Shown here piece by piece: positions 47,163-58,395 of a stretch of DNA of 64,000 bases. Position 1 is the first letter of the stretch; each line of letters starts with the position of its first letter. Origin of the DNA: Pollenia angustigena. Its lineage: Eukaryota; Arthropoda; Insecta; Diptera; Polleniidae. The notes under the pieces were generated by a model that did no database searches, was not told where the DNA came from, and worked only from the letters and a program-made list of their open reading frames with translations. The position numbers were made by a program, and so were the translations under genes. The stretch lies in the NCBI GenBank assembly GCA_930367215.1, contig OV884059.1, positions 69,783,393 through 69,847,392 of the forward strand. The letters run 5' to 3'.

Positions 47163-47826
47163 AATTTTTAAGAGTTGTAAAAGTGAGAAGTATTTGGGTA
47201 CTTAAGTAATCAATAGCAAAAAAATTATTCATGTTCTTTTAAATAATTTAATCCACTACAAATTAGTAAAATCAAATAAAATAAAAAACAAACATATATG
47301 AAAGATTACATAAAATAGTTTGTTTGTATTTTCCAAAAATGTTCGTGTTATAAAAAGTATTAAATCGAGTACCGATAAAAAAACGAGAAAAGTAGTCAAA
47401 AGTTAAAACATTTTTCAACACACAATTATTTGCCATCAGCTGTTGCCTTAATTTTACGAATTTTTACAAATTTTGTGCTCACGTACTTTTATGGACAACA
47501 GCTTTTTGTGAGAGCAAATTTTTCAGTTTACTCATTTACTGCATTTTACTGTAAAAGTACTCAACGCACCTAATATTTCTCTATCTTTCCTTTAGAAATT
47601 CCAAATATGTCAACATTTGACTTTTGACCTTCATGTATTCAGAGTGTAAATGTTTTCCTGTGTTAGTAAAATAATCTGGACTGTAATATTCTGAATAAGT
47701 TAAACATAAAATTCATAACAGTAAGAAAATTGAGCTCATTCGCCAAAAAAATCCCAACAAATTAATTTTTCCCGAAAATCGCCAAATTTAAATCGCAAGT
47801 ACGGAAAACTATGGGAGGGAGGTTTT

Positions 47827-47997
47827 TATTAAAATTGTAATTTAAAATAAACTTTGTACAATTATCGAAAGCTGGAAAAGTAATAAGAGTACAGAAAAAA
47901 TAAATATTGCTTTTTAAATTAAAATATCAAAACATACTACTAATAATTAACAAAAAAAATGATCAGGTAGATAAATATGCATAAGTTAATTTTAACA
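47827..47997 (-). repeat. 3' LTR of the copia-like element
   Basis: On the minus strand it starts TGTTAAAATTAAC just after a purine run GAGGAGGAG (47998-48006), the expected polypurine tract. It ends at ATTTTAATA. It shares about 120 bases with 55978-56656 (for example GTACAGAAAAAATAAAT and AAAATATCAAAACATACTAC), the other LTR. Length about 171 bp. Confidence 0.65.
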
Positions 47998-48529
47998 CTC
48001 CTCCTCAATTGCAACATAACATATTTGCAATCATTTCTTCTGAAGAACAATATTAACATTCAATAATATTCTTATCGACATAATCTTTAACAAAATGAAG
48101 CTTCATGTCTACACTCATAAAATTATTACAGTAACTGATTGTGGGTTAATAAATTCGTTTTCCGTACTGTTAAAATTTAATAAAAATATAGTTATTTTAC
48201 AAATAATTTTATTTGTTAACATATATGTTTGTTATTCAAAAAACAAACTACCAAAATTTAATGTTTTTTCGTTTTTATTTTTTAATGTAGTTTGATTTTT
48301 GTCGGTTAAAATATATTTTTTAAAAGTAAAAACTATTCGATTTTAACGAATATGCTGTTCAATAAATAAAAAATTAAAAAATGAATGTAAAAACCATTTG
48401 TTTTAAATGAAATGTAAATGATCCGTTTTCTAAATGAATTTTAATTGTTTAAAATTAATTTTCGTTTGAATTTAACTACATAACAGTTTGAGTGTATAAG
48501 TATGTTTAGATCTGTTGCTAAGTTTTTCT

Positions 48530-49420
48530 TCTTTAATAAGATAAAGGCAACTTCTGTCATCTACAAAAACTTCCGTAGGATGAGTCTGTTTGCAATTTAA
48601 GTTATTTAATATTCTTCGGATCCAGATAGCTTCCTTCGCTGCTTCAGGTAATGGAAAAAGTTCAGCTTCCGTTATTGATAATGATACAGTTGTCTTTTTT
48701 TACATGCCGAACTAACTGCACTGTTATTAATTAAGAAAATGTATCCAGAATTTGTTTTTCTATCTATTCTACACTCAGCCCAGTTAGCATCAGCATAACC
48801 AATAAGTTGATTTGGATTGGAAGTTTCTTCGAAGGCCCGAGCCACGTCAAGAATGAAAGATTATCAATAACAATTTTAATTAATCTTCATGTTGTAAAAA
48901 TTCCTTTCTTCATAAAAATAATTTAATGAAAATTAAATTTCATGAACTTAAGCCTAATTAAAAATATTAAAAATTTGGATTAAAAACCATAAAATAGTTC
49001 AACAAAATAACCACAATACTAATTAGATTCAAAAATAGTTTGCTCGTACCTTTTCAGTATTTAGCAACACGTTTTAGTTCATTCCAATCTTCTTGATTCG
49101 GATAACTTGTCTTTCTTGCTAGAATAGCCATACTAGCACAAATATCAGGACGAGTATTGACTTCAATAAACAATAACGATCCCAATAAACTTTGATATTC
49201 ATCATTACGCAGTAAAAGTCCAGAATCAGTTTTCCCTTAAGAAGGTTCAAGTGGATATTTAGATGGTTTTCCATCTTGTAAGCCAAATTTTATCAGCACT
49301 TTTTCAATGTATTGCATCTGCCGAATTTAAAACTGATGTTCTTTGAATTTTACTACTTCCAGCCCGAGATAGTACGATATTTCACCTAAGCTATTAACTT
49401 AAAATTTTGTATTAAGAATG
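48530..49420 (-). pseudogene. Copia-like pol 3' part (RT end and RNase H)
   Basis: The minus-strand translation, broken by stops, gives SYYLGLEVVKFKEHQF, then IEKVLIKFGLQDGKPSKYPL, DICASMAILARKTSYP and, after the insertion at 48833-49023, LIGYADANWAECRIDRKTNS, the start of the RNase H domain with its first Asp. It continues the reverse transcriptase cut off at 53077. Confidence 0.8.
48833..49023 (+). mobile_element. SINE-like retroelement, 5'-truncated fragment
   Basis: It starts inside the tRNA-like segment (GGCCCGAGCCACGTCAAGAATG), continues with the tail-side block and, unlike the copy at 56009, goes on into the 50-bp block ending ACCACAATACTAATT. This shows that one version of the family carries inverted copies of that block at both ends. 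It disrupts the RNase H region. Confidence 0.7.
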
Positions 49421-51316
49421 GCTAGAACTAGGGAATGGTAAATCGATTTCGATTCCAATCGAAAATCGATTTTGTGTTAAAAAAACGATTATTTGAAATC
49501 GAATTTACGTATGCGATTTTATTCTGAAATCGATTATTGGGCGATTTTTTATTTCTATCAACATTTTGGAAATTTTTAATTTTAATCTTAATTAAATCGA
49601 TAAATCAGGGGCCTGCACAATACAACTTGAGATTTTTTTGTGCGTACAAACGTGTGTAGGTGGTATGTTTACGCAGTTTTCCAAGTTTAAAGTTGTAGTC
49701 TTACGCATTTACCTTTTAGTACCCTTGGTATACTTTCAACTTTAATATAGGGCTCTTGTTCTTCAGATTTTAAAGTCATCAATGCACAGTAAACAAAACA
49801 GTCCAAACATACCGTACCGAACCAAACACGGAAAGTCAGCTTATAGAAATATATTATAGAAACACAACAGGTGAATTAAGCCATGGCATTCCTGTGGAAA
49901 TACGCTAATATCAAAACAGACCAGTATGCGGGCATTATTTAAATTTAGTTATAAGCAGAGTGAACAACAAAAAGTATGTAATTTATCCTAACAAATTCGA
50001 AATAACAAGGAAATAAATCTGCATCTTTCCGACATCAACGAAATGCAAACGTTTGTTGTCTAAAACTAACTTATAGTAACTAAACATTTATGTGACAGGC
50101 CTGACTGACTACACAAGAACACAATTTTAATATGTGAAATGTACTACATACGGGTGTTTCTACGTTAATAGGTACTATCGACGGCTACATTAAAAAATCA
50201 TATATAATTTTTAAATTTGCGGAAATATCAAACGCGTTTAATAATAAATACAGTATACTTTTTTACCAATAAATTGCAGTACCTAAATTACCTTAGTTTA
50301 GTCATAACTTCATGTTTACCTAGAAAAAAGTATCTACCCTGGCCTGTCCCTTTAGTATTCTGTAACAAAATATTTGAAATTTACCACATTACTAATTCAT
50401 AAAATATTTAATCGTTAGTTATTACATAAAGTAGTTTAATAAAACAATGGTAATCATTTAAAAAAACTTTCAAAATACTTTCAAATTTTATTGAAAAAAA
50501 TTACATATTTTTCGTCCCTCGTATTTTAAGTCTCTTCCCCTGCACATTTTTCGACCGTTTAAAAATGCCGCTAAAATGCGTTGACGCTGCAAATTTAAAT
50601 AGCAGAATATTTGATTTGAAGTGAGTTTAACAATAAAAGTCGCGCGAGCCACTAGCGTGGGCCAATAATTCGACCAAAACACTCGGGTTGCTCGCACATG
50701 TCAGTGATTAATGTATCTCCACTGGAGAGTTTTATTCACTTGTTATTTGTGGTTTAAGTTTGTTTATAATATTGATTTATTTTAATTTCAGTATAATTTA
50801 CTGTGTTAGTTTGATTTTTCGTTACAATTCATATTTTTCCGATTATGCTAGTTTTTTAAGGAAAACATCTCTCCCCTGCCGTATTTCCCCTGCTTCATCA
50901 GATGCCAGGGTAAAGATTTTGCGTCCAGGGTAGATAAGGAATTGAGAAATTAATTCTTTCTTAGTATTTTACGTTAAACCAACACATTTCCACTACGTGT
51001 TTTAACGCTTCAAAAATGTATGTATGCCTTATTTAATGTGAATTTTGTTTTAAGTTAGTTTTATACTACTAACATACATATGTTGCATTATACAATAATA
51101 GAAGGTAGTCAAGTTCTTTCTTTAGTTGCCATATTAACGTTCTGACATTCAAGATTTATACAAAATCGTGCTAACCAACTTTTTAATCAAATCCAATATT
51201 CGTTTTTTATATTTTATGCACTGGCAACCAAATTGCAAGACCTTTACCTAAATTAAGTAAAATTCACGTGGAATTACCACGAAGCCGGTCACGCAAGGGC
51301 GCGCCTGATGGAGTAG

Positions 51317-51637
51317 GTGCGACGTGCAAAAGGACTACTGATAGACTTGTTGGAGCTGGGAATGACAATTCATCGCTGTCCAAATGTAATTGATGACGAA
51401 GACATTTTAAAAAAAGAAGAGGGACTTAATAAAAAAAGTTCTAAAAGCTTTTCAGCCACTATGAAGGTCCAACAAATTACTGGATGCCCCAATAAATTGA
51501 CAATGAATAGCTTAAGCTGTTTCTGTGATCTTGAAGTATACAATCATTTTGTGGTCTGCACCTTGGATTTTGCTTTCATGAAAACCAAACCGCGCCTTAA
51601 TGTTGATTATGTATATGGGCCTGAAAGAGAATCTTAA
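51317..51637 (+). CDS. Unrecognised 106-codon frame inside the hAT
   Basis: The track begins upstream of an AGG-rich start, and the predicted peptide has a basic N-terminus and a middle part with LTMNSLSCFCDLEVYNHFVVC, a Cys-rich stretch that could be a metal-binding remnant. Local base composition is GC-richer than the surrounding DNA, which fits a real exon captured or left over from a transposon protein. I do not recognise the family. It is short, and whether the start is real is uncertain. Confidence 0.3.
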   Translation: MRRAKGLLIDLLELGMTIHRCPNVIDDEDILKKEEGLNKKSSKSFSATMKVQQITGCPNKLTMNSLSCFCDLEVYNHFVVCTLDFAFMKTKPRLNVDYVYGPERES

Positions 51638-52095
51638 GACGAACCACTAATAAAGTATCTTCTCAGTATTGTTCTCAAGCAGTTACCGAGAAGGCATGCC
51701 AGCTTGTAAACGAAGGAAATGAAATAATAAGCTTTTTTTCGACTACGTTTATGTAAGCAGATGTTAAGAATTTTTGTTTTTAAGTAACATAAAAAAATAC
51801 TCTATGGAGTTATCCAAATTTTGTTTTGTTTTAAACTATCATCAAATATTGAATAATTAAAGTTGATTCTTACGAAAATAAGGTTTGTTTTCAATTTAAG
51901 TAAGGTATCTTATCCTGGTGGTCAGGTAACCTCTTATCGTAGAATGACCCATACATATCACACTTGTTCCTCTAAAAGCCATCTTAAAATTTACACATTT
52001 TCACTTTTTGCAGGAAAAAAATAAACAATAGTCATAAATACCCACTGTAACCTCTTAAGACCCGATCATTAACCCATTGAATTTTTACATTTCTT

Positions 52096-52350
52096 ATATC
52101 GCACCTATTCAACAATACTGTATTAACTCGAAATTTTTAGTTTTTGACTTTTTGGAAATAATCGAGAGGTATTATTCATATCTACCGACTGTAAAAATAT
52201 CGAGCTATTTTGTCTACCTTTTGGTAAAGAAATGGTTGGCTTAAAAATACTTTTTCATATGCCTTTCATATAAAATTAAAAATTGTTTTGCTTCTACTGA
52301 AAATTTTAAAATTTTGAGTTAATACAGTATTGTTGAACAGGTGCGATATA
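52096..52350. mobile_element. MITE nested in the 3.6-kb hAT
   Basis: TATCGCACCTATTCAACAAT, then ACTGTATTAACTC, is mirrored by GAGTTAATACAGTATTGTTG, then AACAGGTGCGATA. The arms are about 40 bp. TA-like flanks. Non-coding. Confidence 0.8.
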
Positions 52351-52431
52351 TTATTTACACCTTTTGGGGAGCAAATAAGACAAATGTATATTTTTTTTTT
52401 TTAATTTTATTTGAATTCTTAGAAATTAAGG

Positions 52432-52865
52432 GTACACATATGTGTACCTCAGGTCTTAAGATATGAAAAATTTCAACGTAAATTCTTAATTTCTTAAGTT
52501 CTGAAAAGAACCGATTAAGTAAAGGGCTTATTAACTATTTGTTTTATCTTATGAGGTGTAATTTTAATTTCGGTTTTTATTATTTTTTTTAATTTTTTTA
52601 TTTAAAGTGGTAGAAAAAGAGGTGCACATATGTGTACTTCAGGTCTTAGCGATTAGTTATTGAGGAAAAATATCCCAACAGTATGGTTTTTTCAAACTGT
52701 TAAATTCAAATGTAAAAATATTGGCTGAAACTTCTAAACCCTGCCATCTTTTGGTATTGTTTTGAAGCGTAGTATCTTAAAGCAAGTAATAAAACTGTTT
52801 CTATTGATCACACGATGTCGCTAGTCCTAAAAACTTGTAATTAGTTAAGGTGCACATATGTGTAC
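52432..52865. repeat. Palindrome GTGCACATATGTGTAC repeated three times
   Basis: Near-identical 16-base palindromes lie at 52432-52447 (GTACACATATGTGTAC), 52622-52637 and 52850-52865 (GTGCACATATGTGTAC). Each is followed within a few bases by CAGGTCTTA or its variant CGGTCTGAAG. Spacing is about 190 and 228 bases. They lie in the right part of the hAT, where regulatory or transposase sites would be expected. Confidence 0.7.
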
Positions 52866-53077
52866 CCACGGTCTGAAGAGGGTAAAAATCTTAGTTCAAT
52901 TTCTCTAGTAGTTTGCCATACAAATGCTGGTTTAATCTTAATCTTTAAAGATTTGGAAATCGATTTTAAAATCGATTTTGAGCTTCGATTAATCGATTGC
53001 AAAAACCGAAATAAAAAAAGTTGATCGAAAAATCGAAAATCGATTTTGGAATCCATTTACCATTCCCTAGTTAGAAC

Positions 53078-53384
53078 ATATTTTATTAAATTTCTATTAG
53101 TAGTAGCAACTACTAAGTCATCAACATAAATCAATATATAAACATATTTCCCTATATAGACATAGATCTGCTTTACCATGTTAATATTTATCATTGAGAA
53201 GAACATCATTTAAAGTTTTGTTCCAAACGTTTGCAGCCTGCTTGAGACCATAAATCATACGTTTCAGCTTGCATACTTGACTTTCATCGCCTTCAATAAG
53301 CCCTGGTGGTTGTTTCATGAATATATTTTCTTTAATATATCCATTTAGAAAAGCACAATTAGCGTCCATATGCTCCAGATGCAT
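53078..53384 (-). pseudogene. Copia-like reverse transcriptase, N-terminal part
   Basis: The reading is [23 protein letters not shown], then VCKLKRMIYGLKQAANVWNK (the conserved K..IYGLKQA block), and, after a shift, YILIYVDDLVVATTN near 53100-53145 with the catalytic YVDD. It is cut by the hAT insertion three or four codons later. Upstream to 53690 are further broken pieces of the domain. The polymerase would copy the element RNA inside the particle. Confidence 0.85.
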
Positions 53385-54193
53385 TCGTTAACACTAGCAA
53401 TAGAAAGAAGTATGCGAAATGTAGCTTGACGTCCTACAGGAGAAAATACCTCATCGTAATCGCAACCATATTTTTGATTAAAACCTTGTGCGACTAAACG
53501 AGCTTTAAAACGTAGGACTTTACCTTCAGCTACTCTTTTTGCCTTGAATGTCCACTTTCAGCCAACTATATTTGCATCTGGTGGTGCTTGCACTTAAACC
53601 CATATATGATTTTTTTTCTAAGTGATTCCATCTCATCCCTCATTGCTGACCACCATTCTTGTTTTTCTTTTGATGTCACTCACAGCTTACTTGTTTTCAC
53701 ACAATTGAAGTGAATATTTCACAGGAGGTACATCTTTATTTTTTCTAGCTGATCTTAGAAGCGGTTGCTCAAGTTCTTGTGTTTCTTCTTCGGATGGATT
53801 ACTTGTAGAGTTTGAAAAATATTCAAATTCTTTTGTTACACTGCAATAGCAACCAACAGCAGAAACGTCATCTGCTATAACATTGCTTGTATCATTAGCT
53901 TTTGATGGAATAGTTACTTCCAAATATTTATCCGTGTCAAATATTTTTCCAGAGTTATTTATATTGCTTAATACTTTTGAAGAAACAAATTGAAAAAATC
54001 TCTACTAATAGTAACTTTATTAGTAGTTGTATTAATAAAACACAATCCTTTGCTTTCTTCATCACAACCCATAAATGTTGATAAATTTGATTTGTTGTCT
54101 AATTTCTTTCTACTCACATCAGGAATTATTACGTATGCCCTTGAACCAAATATATAAAGATTTTCTATGCATGGCTTACGATCTTCCCATCTA

Positions 54194-54735
54194 TCATATG
54201 GAGTACAGGGAGTACATAACGGCTTTCCCCCAATACATTTTTGGTAAACTGGCTTCTTTTAAAATACAACAAGCCATTTCGACTAGATAACGGTTCTTTC
54301 TTTCAGCTACTCCGTTTTGTTGTGGACAATACGAAACACTAAATTGTGACATTATGCCATAATTTCTAAGAAATTGAAACATCTTTTGGGATTTATATTC
54401 GCTTCCTGATTTATCATGAAGTAAATATACAACAGTATATCGGCTATAATCATCAATGAATGTTATAAAATTTTTTTTCTTCCCAGGAGTTATATTTTGC
54501 ATAGCACTGACTTAGATATATATTCTGTTTTCTTAGGAAACGGTTTCTTAGTTAATTTACATTTAGCACAAACCTCACATGTTGTCTTAATACCACAATC
54601 AATTATTTTTACATCTTTATTTAGCTTACCAGACTGCATGGCCTTTACAGCATTTATGTATGTCTCTATGTCCAAAAAGTTTATGATTATAATGAAGACA
54701 TTTACTAAGGTTACACACAGTCTTCTTTGCTTCAT
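54194..54735 (-). pseudogene. Copia-like integrase, second catalytic Asp deleted
   Basis: The first frame (54490-54735) contains the zinc-binding end CEVCAKCK and the preceding His-rich part in another frame. The next frame (54194-54502) reads FITFIDDYSRYTVVYLLHDKSG, then directly EYKSQKMFQFLRNYGI, and SYCPQQNGVAERKNR with the catalytic Glu. The family normally has a segment with the second catalytic Asp (a DNG-type motif) between those pieces, so about 40 residues are missing. The enzyme could not integrate DNA. Confidence 0.8.
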
Positions 54736-54957
54736 GACACAGATTTGTTTTTAACTCGTATAAATTATTTACACATTAGGCGAAACCGACTTCAATATTA
54801 CTTGAATCTAGGATTTTGCATTTAGTATCGAAAAATAATACCTTAAAACTTTTTGTTGACAACTTCTTTACAGATAACAAATTTCCTTTAAATGATGGTA
54901 TGTGTAAAACATTTTCGACAGTTATAACTTTTTCAACCCCTTCTTGATTAAATATTT

Positions 54958-55848
54958 TTAACTTCCATCTGAATAAACACCATCTCCATTAGCAGCAGTC
55001 ACTTTTTCATGCCAAGAAGTATCTAAATTCGTAAATTCATTTTTATTGCTACAGATTTGACACGTTGCGCCAGAATCAATAACCCATACGTTTTCTTTTC
55101 CATTAAGAACAAAACAGGAATTATTTTCTTCGTTTTCAGCACATTTAGCTTTTTGATGTTTATCATTCTTAAATTTCCAACAATCTTTTCGAATATGACC
55201 AACAACAAGACAATAATGGCACACAATATTTTTAACGTCATTCTTTTTAAATTTATTTGTAGTTTTAAGCACTGCATCTTCAACAGACTTTTTTCTTGTA
55301 TTTTTCAAATTCTTCCAGCAACTTATTTTCAACGAACGTCATAGTAAGTTCCTTTTCATCTCTTACTTCAAGTGCTGTTATCAGGGTGTCAAATAAGCTG
55401 GGTAAACTACTAAGTAGCATCGAAATTAACCAAGACTCAGATATCTGTTTTCCAAGAGATTGTAGTTTACAAAACAGTAGTTTCATTTGTGTTATATGTT
55501 TATCAATATCCTCCTCAGGTTGCAACTTAAGCTCACAAATTGTTCTAATTAACTTTACCTTGTTACTAAGGGTCGGTAGGTAGGATTTTAAAACGTTCCA
55601 AGCATCTATCGCATTCGCCAATTGGCAATACGGAAAATTTCAGTTTCGTTTACAGACAAACCAATTAAAATTGTTGCCTTGTTGTCATTCTCCTTCCATT
55701 TTGTAGTTAGATTTTCAGGGATTTTATTTACAATTACTTCCCATACCTTTTCTTTCCTGAGTAATAATTTCATCCAATATTTCCATATTTCATAATTCTC
55801 ACGATTGAGCTTCGTTATTAATAATTTAGGATCAGCCATTCCGCACAA
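54958..55848 (-). pseudogene. Copia-like gag and protease region
   Basis: Gag starts at the ATG at 55839 (MADPKLLITKLNRENYEIWK), shifts frame near 55615 and continues as AIDAWNVLKSYLPTLSNKVK and further. A third frame has the zinc knuckle CHYCLVVGHIRKDCW (Cys-X2-Cys-X4-His-X4-Cys) and then WVIDSGATCQIC, the protease active site DSGAT. Gag packages the RNA and the protease would process the polyprotein. At least two frameshifts break the reading. Confidence 0.85.
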
Positions 55849-55977
55849 AATATCGATTAACAGTAACCATAATTTGCTAGACAGTGGGAAGTCAGACTAT
55901 AACCGTTTTTATTTATCTCTTGTACACGAATCTCATACAATAAATCTTAGCAATCTTAACTATAAAGGCCCATAACC

Positions 55978-56656
55978 TATTAAAATTATAATTTAAATTT
56001 TATTATTTTTAATTAGGCTTAAGTTCATGAAATTTAATTTTTATTAAATTATTTTTATGAAGAAAGGAATTTTACAACATGAAAATTAATTAAAATTGTT
56101 ATTGATAATCTTTCATTCTTGACGTGGCTCGGGCTCGAACCCTGGCCGGCAGGTTACCATGACATGTTTCGATCGCAACCACTCGATCTCCTCAGATGGA
56201 TTTGCCGTCTTACACTCGCAGCCATCGACGACTGCTGACGTCACTAGTCAAACATCAATCCTTAAACCAAATTGTATTTTAACATTTGGTAGATCGAAAT
56301 TTGCTTTCCTGAATGATTATCCATTTTAATTGATTTTACATGTTTTTTCCTTTACTTCTGTTTTTTCGTACTTTCGTCAAGAATTTTTCTTGAAGTCCAA
56401 GTACATTTTTTGTTTTTTCACTTTGTCTTTCTCCTTTCTCTTGACCTTTTTCAGCACAACTTGAAGGACAAAATGTAAAAAAATTTGGATTAAAAAACCA
56501 TAAATAGTTCAACAAAATAACCACAATACTAATTATTAAATTTTATTATTTAAAATAAACGTTGTACAATCATCGAAAACAGGAAAAGTAATAGGAGTAC
56601 AGAAAAAATAAATTTTCCTTTTTAAATTAAAATATCAAAACATACTACACTAATAA
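55978..56656 (-). repeat. 5' LTR of the copia-like element, interrupted
   Basis: It borders the primer-site-like GGTTATGGGCC on the minus strand. The bases match the 3' LTR on either side of the SINE-like insertion (TTTAAAATAAACGTTGTAC..., AAAATATCAAAACATACTAC) but the match stops at 56650, whereas the 3' LTR goes on for 40 more bases. Confidence 0.65.
56009..56535 (-). mobile_element. SINE-like retroelement, copy in the 5' LTR
   Basis: It is flanked by a perfect 16-bp duplication TTAAATTTTATTATTT (55993-56008 and 56536-56551). In its sense direction it starts ATTAGTATTGTGGTTATTTT, has the tRNA-Ser-like part with GGTTCGAGCCC (56118-56150 region), and ends in an A-rich tail. The 3' copy of the 50-bp block seen in the 48833 fragment is absent. 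TSD length and tail point to LINE-type priming. Confidence 0.85.
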
Positions 56657-56689
56657 CACTGTGCTAGAAACTGAGACTTTTTTTTGACA

Positions 56690-57262
56690 AGACGGGCACA
56701 TGGCGTTTTAGCATAATTCAAGTACGCTGAATCCAATGGTGCCCACCGTTTTTTTAGGCTAGCTCTTGTTTTGGAGATATACCGTTATTTTTAAAATGGA
56801 GGAGGTTGCACAACATATATTCGCGTAACTCAAAAACGGTTTAGTTTATTGAAAATACTAAAAAAAAGAAAAAAAAATTTCCTTTAAAACTTGGAAAACT
56901 TTTTTTTTAATATGAGCAGTCGTTTTAAAAATATATTTTTTTTTTTTTTAAATAATTTTTTTATCAAAATGTCGAAATTTTTGTTTTTTAAAAATTCATA
57001 AAAAATTGCCTTATAATTTTTTGCAGACATAAGTATAAAAAGCGAAGCTACTAACAAAACAAGCCATTTATCTATGTATCATTAAAATATGTTAACAACT
57101 TTTGATTTTATTCACAAAAGTCGAAAAATTTTAATTAATTTAAGAATTTCATAAAACGCAATATTTGTATATGTTAACAACTTTTGATTTAAAAAAAATA
57201 AAGTGGGCTTGGTCATACATTTTACCTGTTTAGGGGCATCCTAGGCGCTGCAGCAGCCAATG
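56690..57262. repeat. Diverged relative of the 46115 foldback
   Basis: GTACGCTGAATCCAATGGTG, ATATTCGCGTAACTCAAAAA and AAAGTGGGCTTGGTCATACA match the left arm of the foldback, with a replaced middle (AT-rich, 56880-57190). Only one arm is present, so it would not fold into the same hairpin. Confidence 0.7.
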
Positions 57263-58197
57263 ACAAAATTGTACAGGCATTTGTCAACAACTGTCATGTA
57301 CTTATATTGCAAGAAAAATTTGCAGAATCGTCGGAGGAAGATTTCTGTTCATTTAAAAGCATAGAGATTCAATTATTCAAATAGAGCGAAATTGGATTTC
57401 ACATTATCTATGCCGAGGAACAACGTACGCCGACTTCGCATGTGTAAATGTTTGCTTCAGCGCTACAAAAGATTGAGTATGTTGTACACAGAAAGAAAAA
57501 ACTCATACTAAATTTAAGTGTTTTTCCACTTACTTAAAGTACGAGTACACTTAAAAGTACTTAAAACAATTCAACATGGGATTACTTTCAAAAACCAGTC
57601 CCGAAATTTCTTAAGATAAGTATAAAGTTCTTAAATCAAGTAAAAACAGCGTCAACTTTTCGTTGGTCATACCACTCTGTAAATAAAATAACAAAGTGAG
57701 CGTACTATTCTCAGAGAACTTATAAGTAACATCTCTCAGCTTAGATGGGTTTAATGAAAGTACATATTTTTTATTGACAACGATCGATCTTAACACTACT
57801 TTTCTAACAACATTCTATGATTTGCTAGTTTTGTGTAGAAACAGCAACATTATCACAACAAGAAAAACCTACTTTACTTTTATGTTTAAAATGCAAAGCG
57901 GTTTCTATTTGCTAAACTAATTCAGTTAAATACATCAAATTTTTAAAGTGGAATGATGTCGAAACCATATCGGTCATGCTGCTGGTGTCTTGTAATTGTG
58001 AGATCTGCAGTAAAAAAAATTGGGGGAATACAAAAAAGGTTGACGCAAATATGTGTACAGGTAACAGCCATATCTAAATAAGAGCGGAAAGCATTTTATA
58101 GCTGTCAAAAGTTGTCATGCCTAAACGGAACCAAAAATTTAACCTGAGGTAAATTTGTGTTGAGAGCGGAAGGCGAGACGTTTTCCTCCGCTTATGT
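57263..58197. other. No gene recognised
   Basis: A few simple words such as AAAGTACTTAAA recur near 57540-57570. No open frame, inverted repeat or match elsewhere was identified. Confidence 0.4.
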
Positions 58198-58395
58198 CTT
58201 AAGCTGAAGGTCCACACAACGTGTGTAAGTCTTTGTTCTATGTTTCAAGTTACATGCAACGCTTTTTATGCGGCATCACCACAAGTAAAAATTATAATTC
58301 ATTTCTCAAAACCAGCTGATTTATTCAACGCCTCAATGCATCTTACGCTTTTGTGCATGTAATTTGTAACGCCTGGTTTGGACCTCCGGCTTCAA
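58198..58395. mobile_element. MITE family M, copy 2 (deleted)
   Basis: CTTAAGCTGAAGGTCCACAC and GGACCTCCGGCTTCAAG mirror each other, and TTTCAAGTTACATGCAACGC with CTTTTTATGC matches the copy at 11483-11811. About 130 bases of the interior are missing. Confidence 0.75.

Larger units (their letters stand above)
45160..47570. mobile_element. TIR element with TA target, interrupted copy
   Basis: The ends GCTGCGTTCGAGAACAC and TACTCAACGCACC are flanked by TA on both sides. Outside the nested block it aligns throughout with the uninterrupted copy 26577-27362, for instance CAGTTCTTGTCTGAGT and ATCAGCTGTTGCCTT. Confidence 0.8.
49429..53069. mobile_element. hAT-like element, 3.6 kb, inserted in the RT gene
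   Basis: The ends TAGGGAATGGTAAATCGATT and, on the other strand, TAGGGAATGGTAAATGGATT are flanked by GCTAGAAC (49421-49428) and GTTAGAAC (53070-53077), 8 bp with one mismatch. AAATCGATTTT words are numerous in both subterminal regions (49440-49550 and 52945-53045). No hAT transposase domain was recognised; the only sizeable frame is 51317-51637. Confidence 0.9.
47827..56656 (-). mobile_element. Copia-like LTR retrotransposon, interrupted
   Basis: Reading right to left, the order is 5' LTR, a primer-site-like GGTTATGGGCC (55967-55977) as in copia, gag, zinc knuckle, protease, integrase, reverse transcriptase, RNase H, polypurine run and 3' LTR. The integrase before reverse transcriptase order is that of Ty1/copia. 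Without the 3.6-kb hAT and the two SINE-like pieces the element is about 4.5 kb. Each domain is broken by shifts or deletion, and the outer part of the 5' LTR is not matched by the 3' LTR, so it is truncated or recombined there. Confidence 0.85.

Noticed and set aside
39049..56667. Shared 15-base word ATAACACTGTGCTAG at 39051 and 56653
   Set aside because: The match does not extend on either side, so I cannot distinguish a repeat end from chance. It falls next to the 5' LTR limit of the copia-like element, which is why it was considered.
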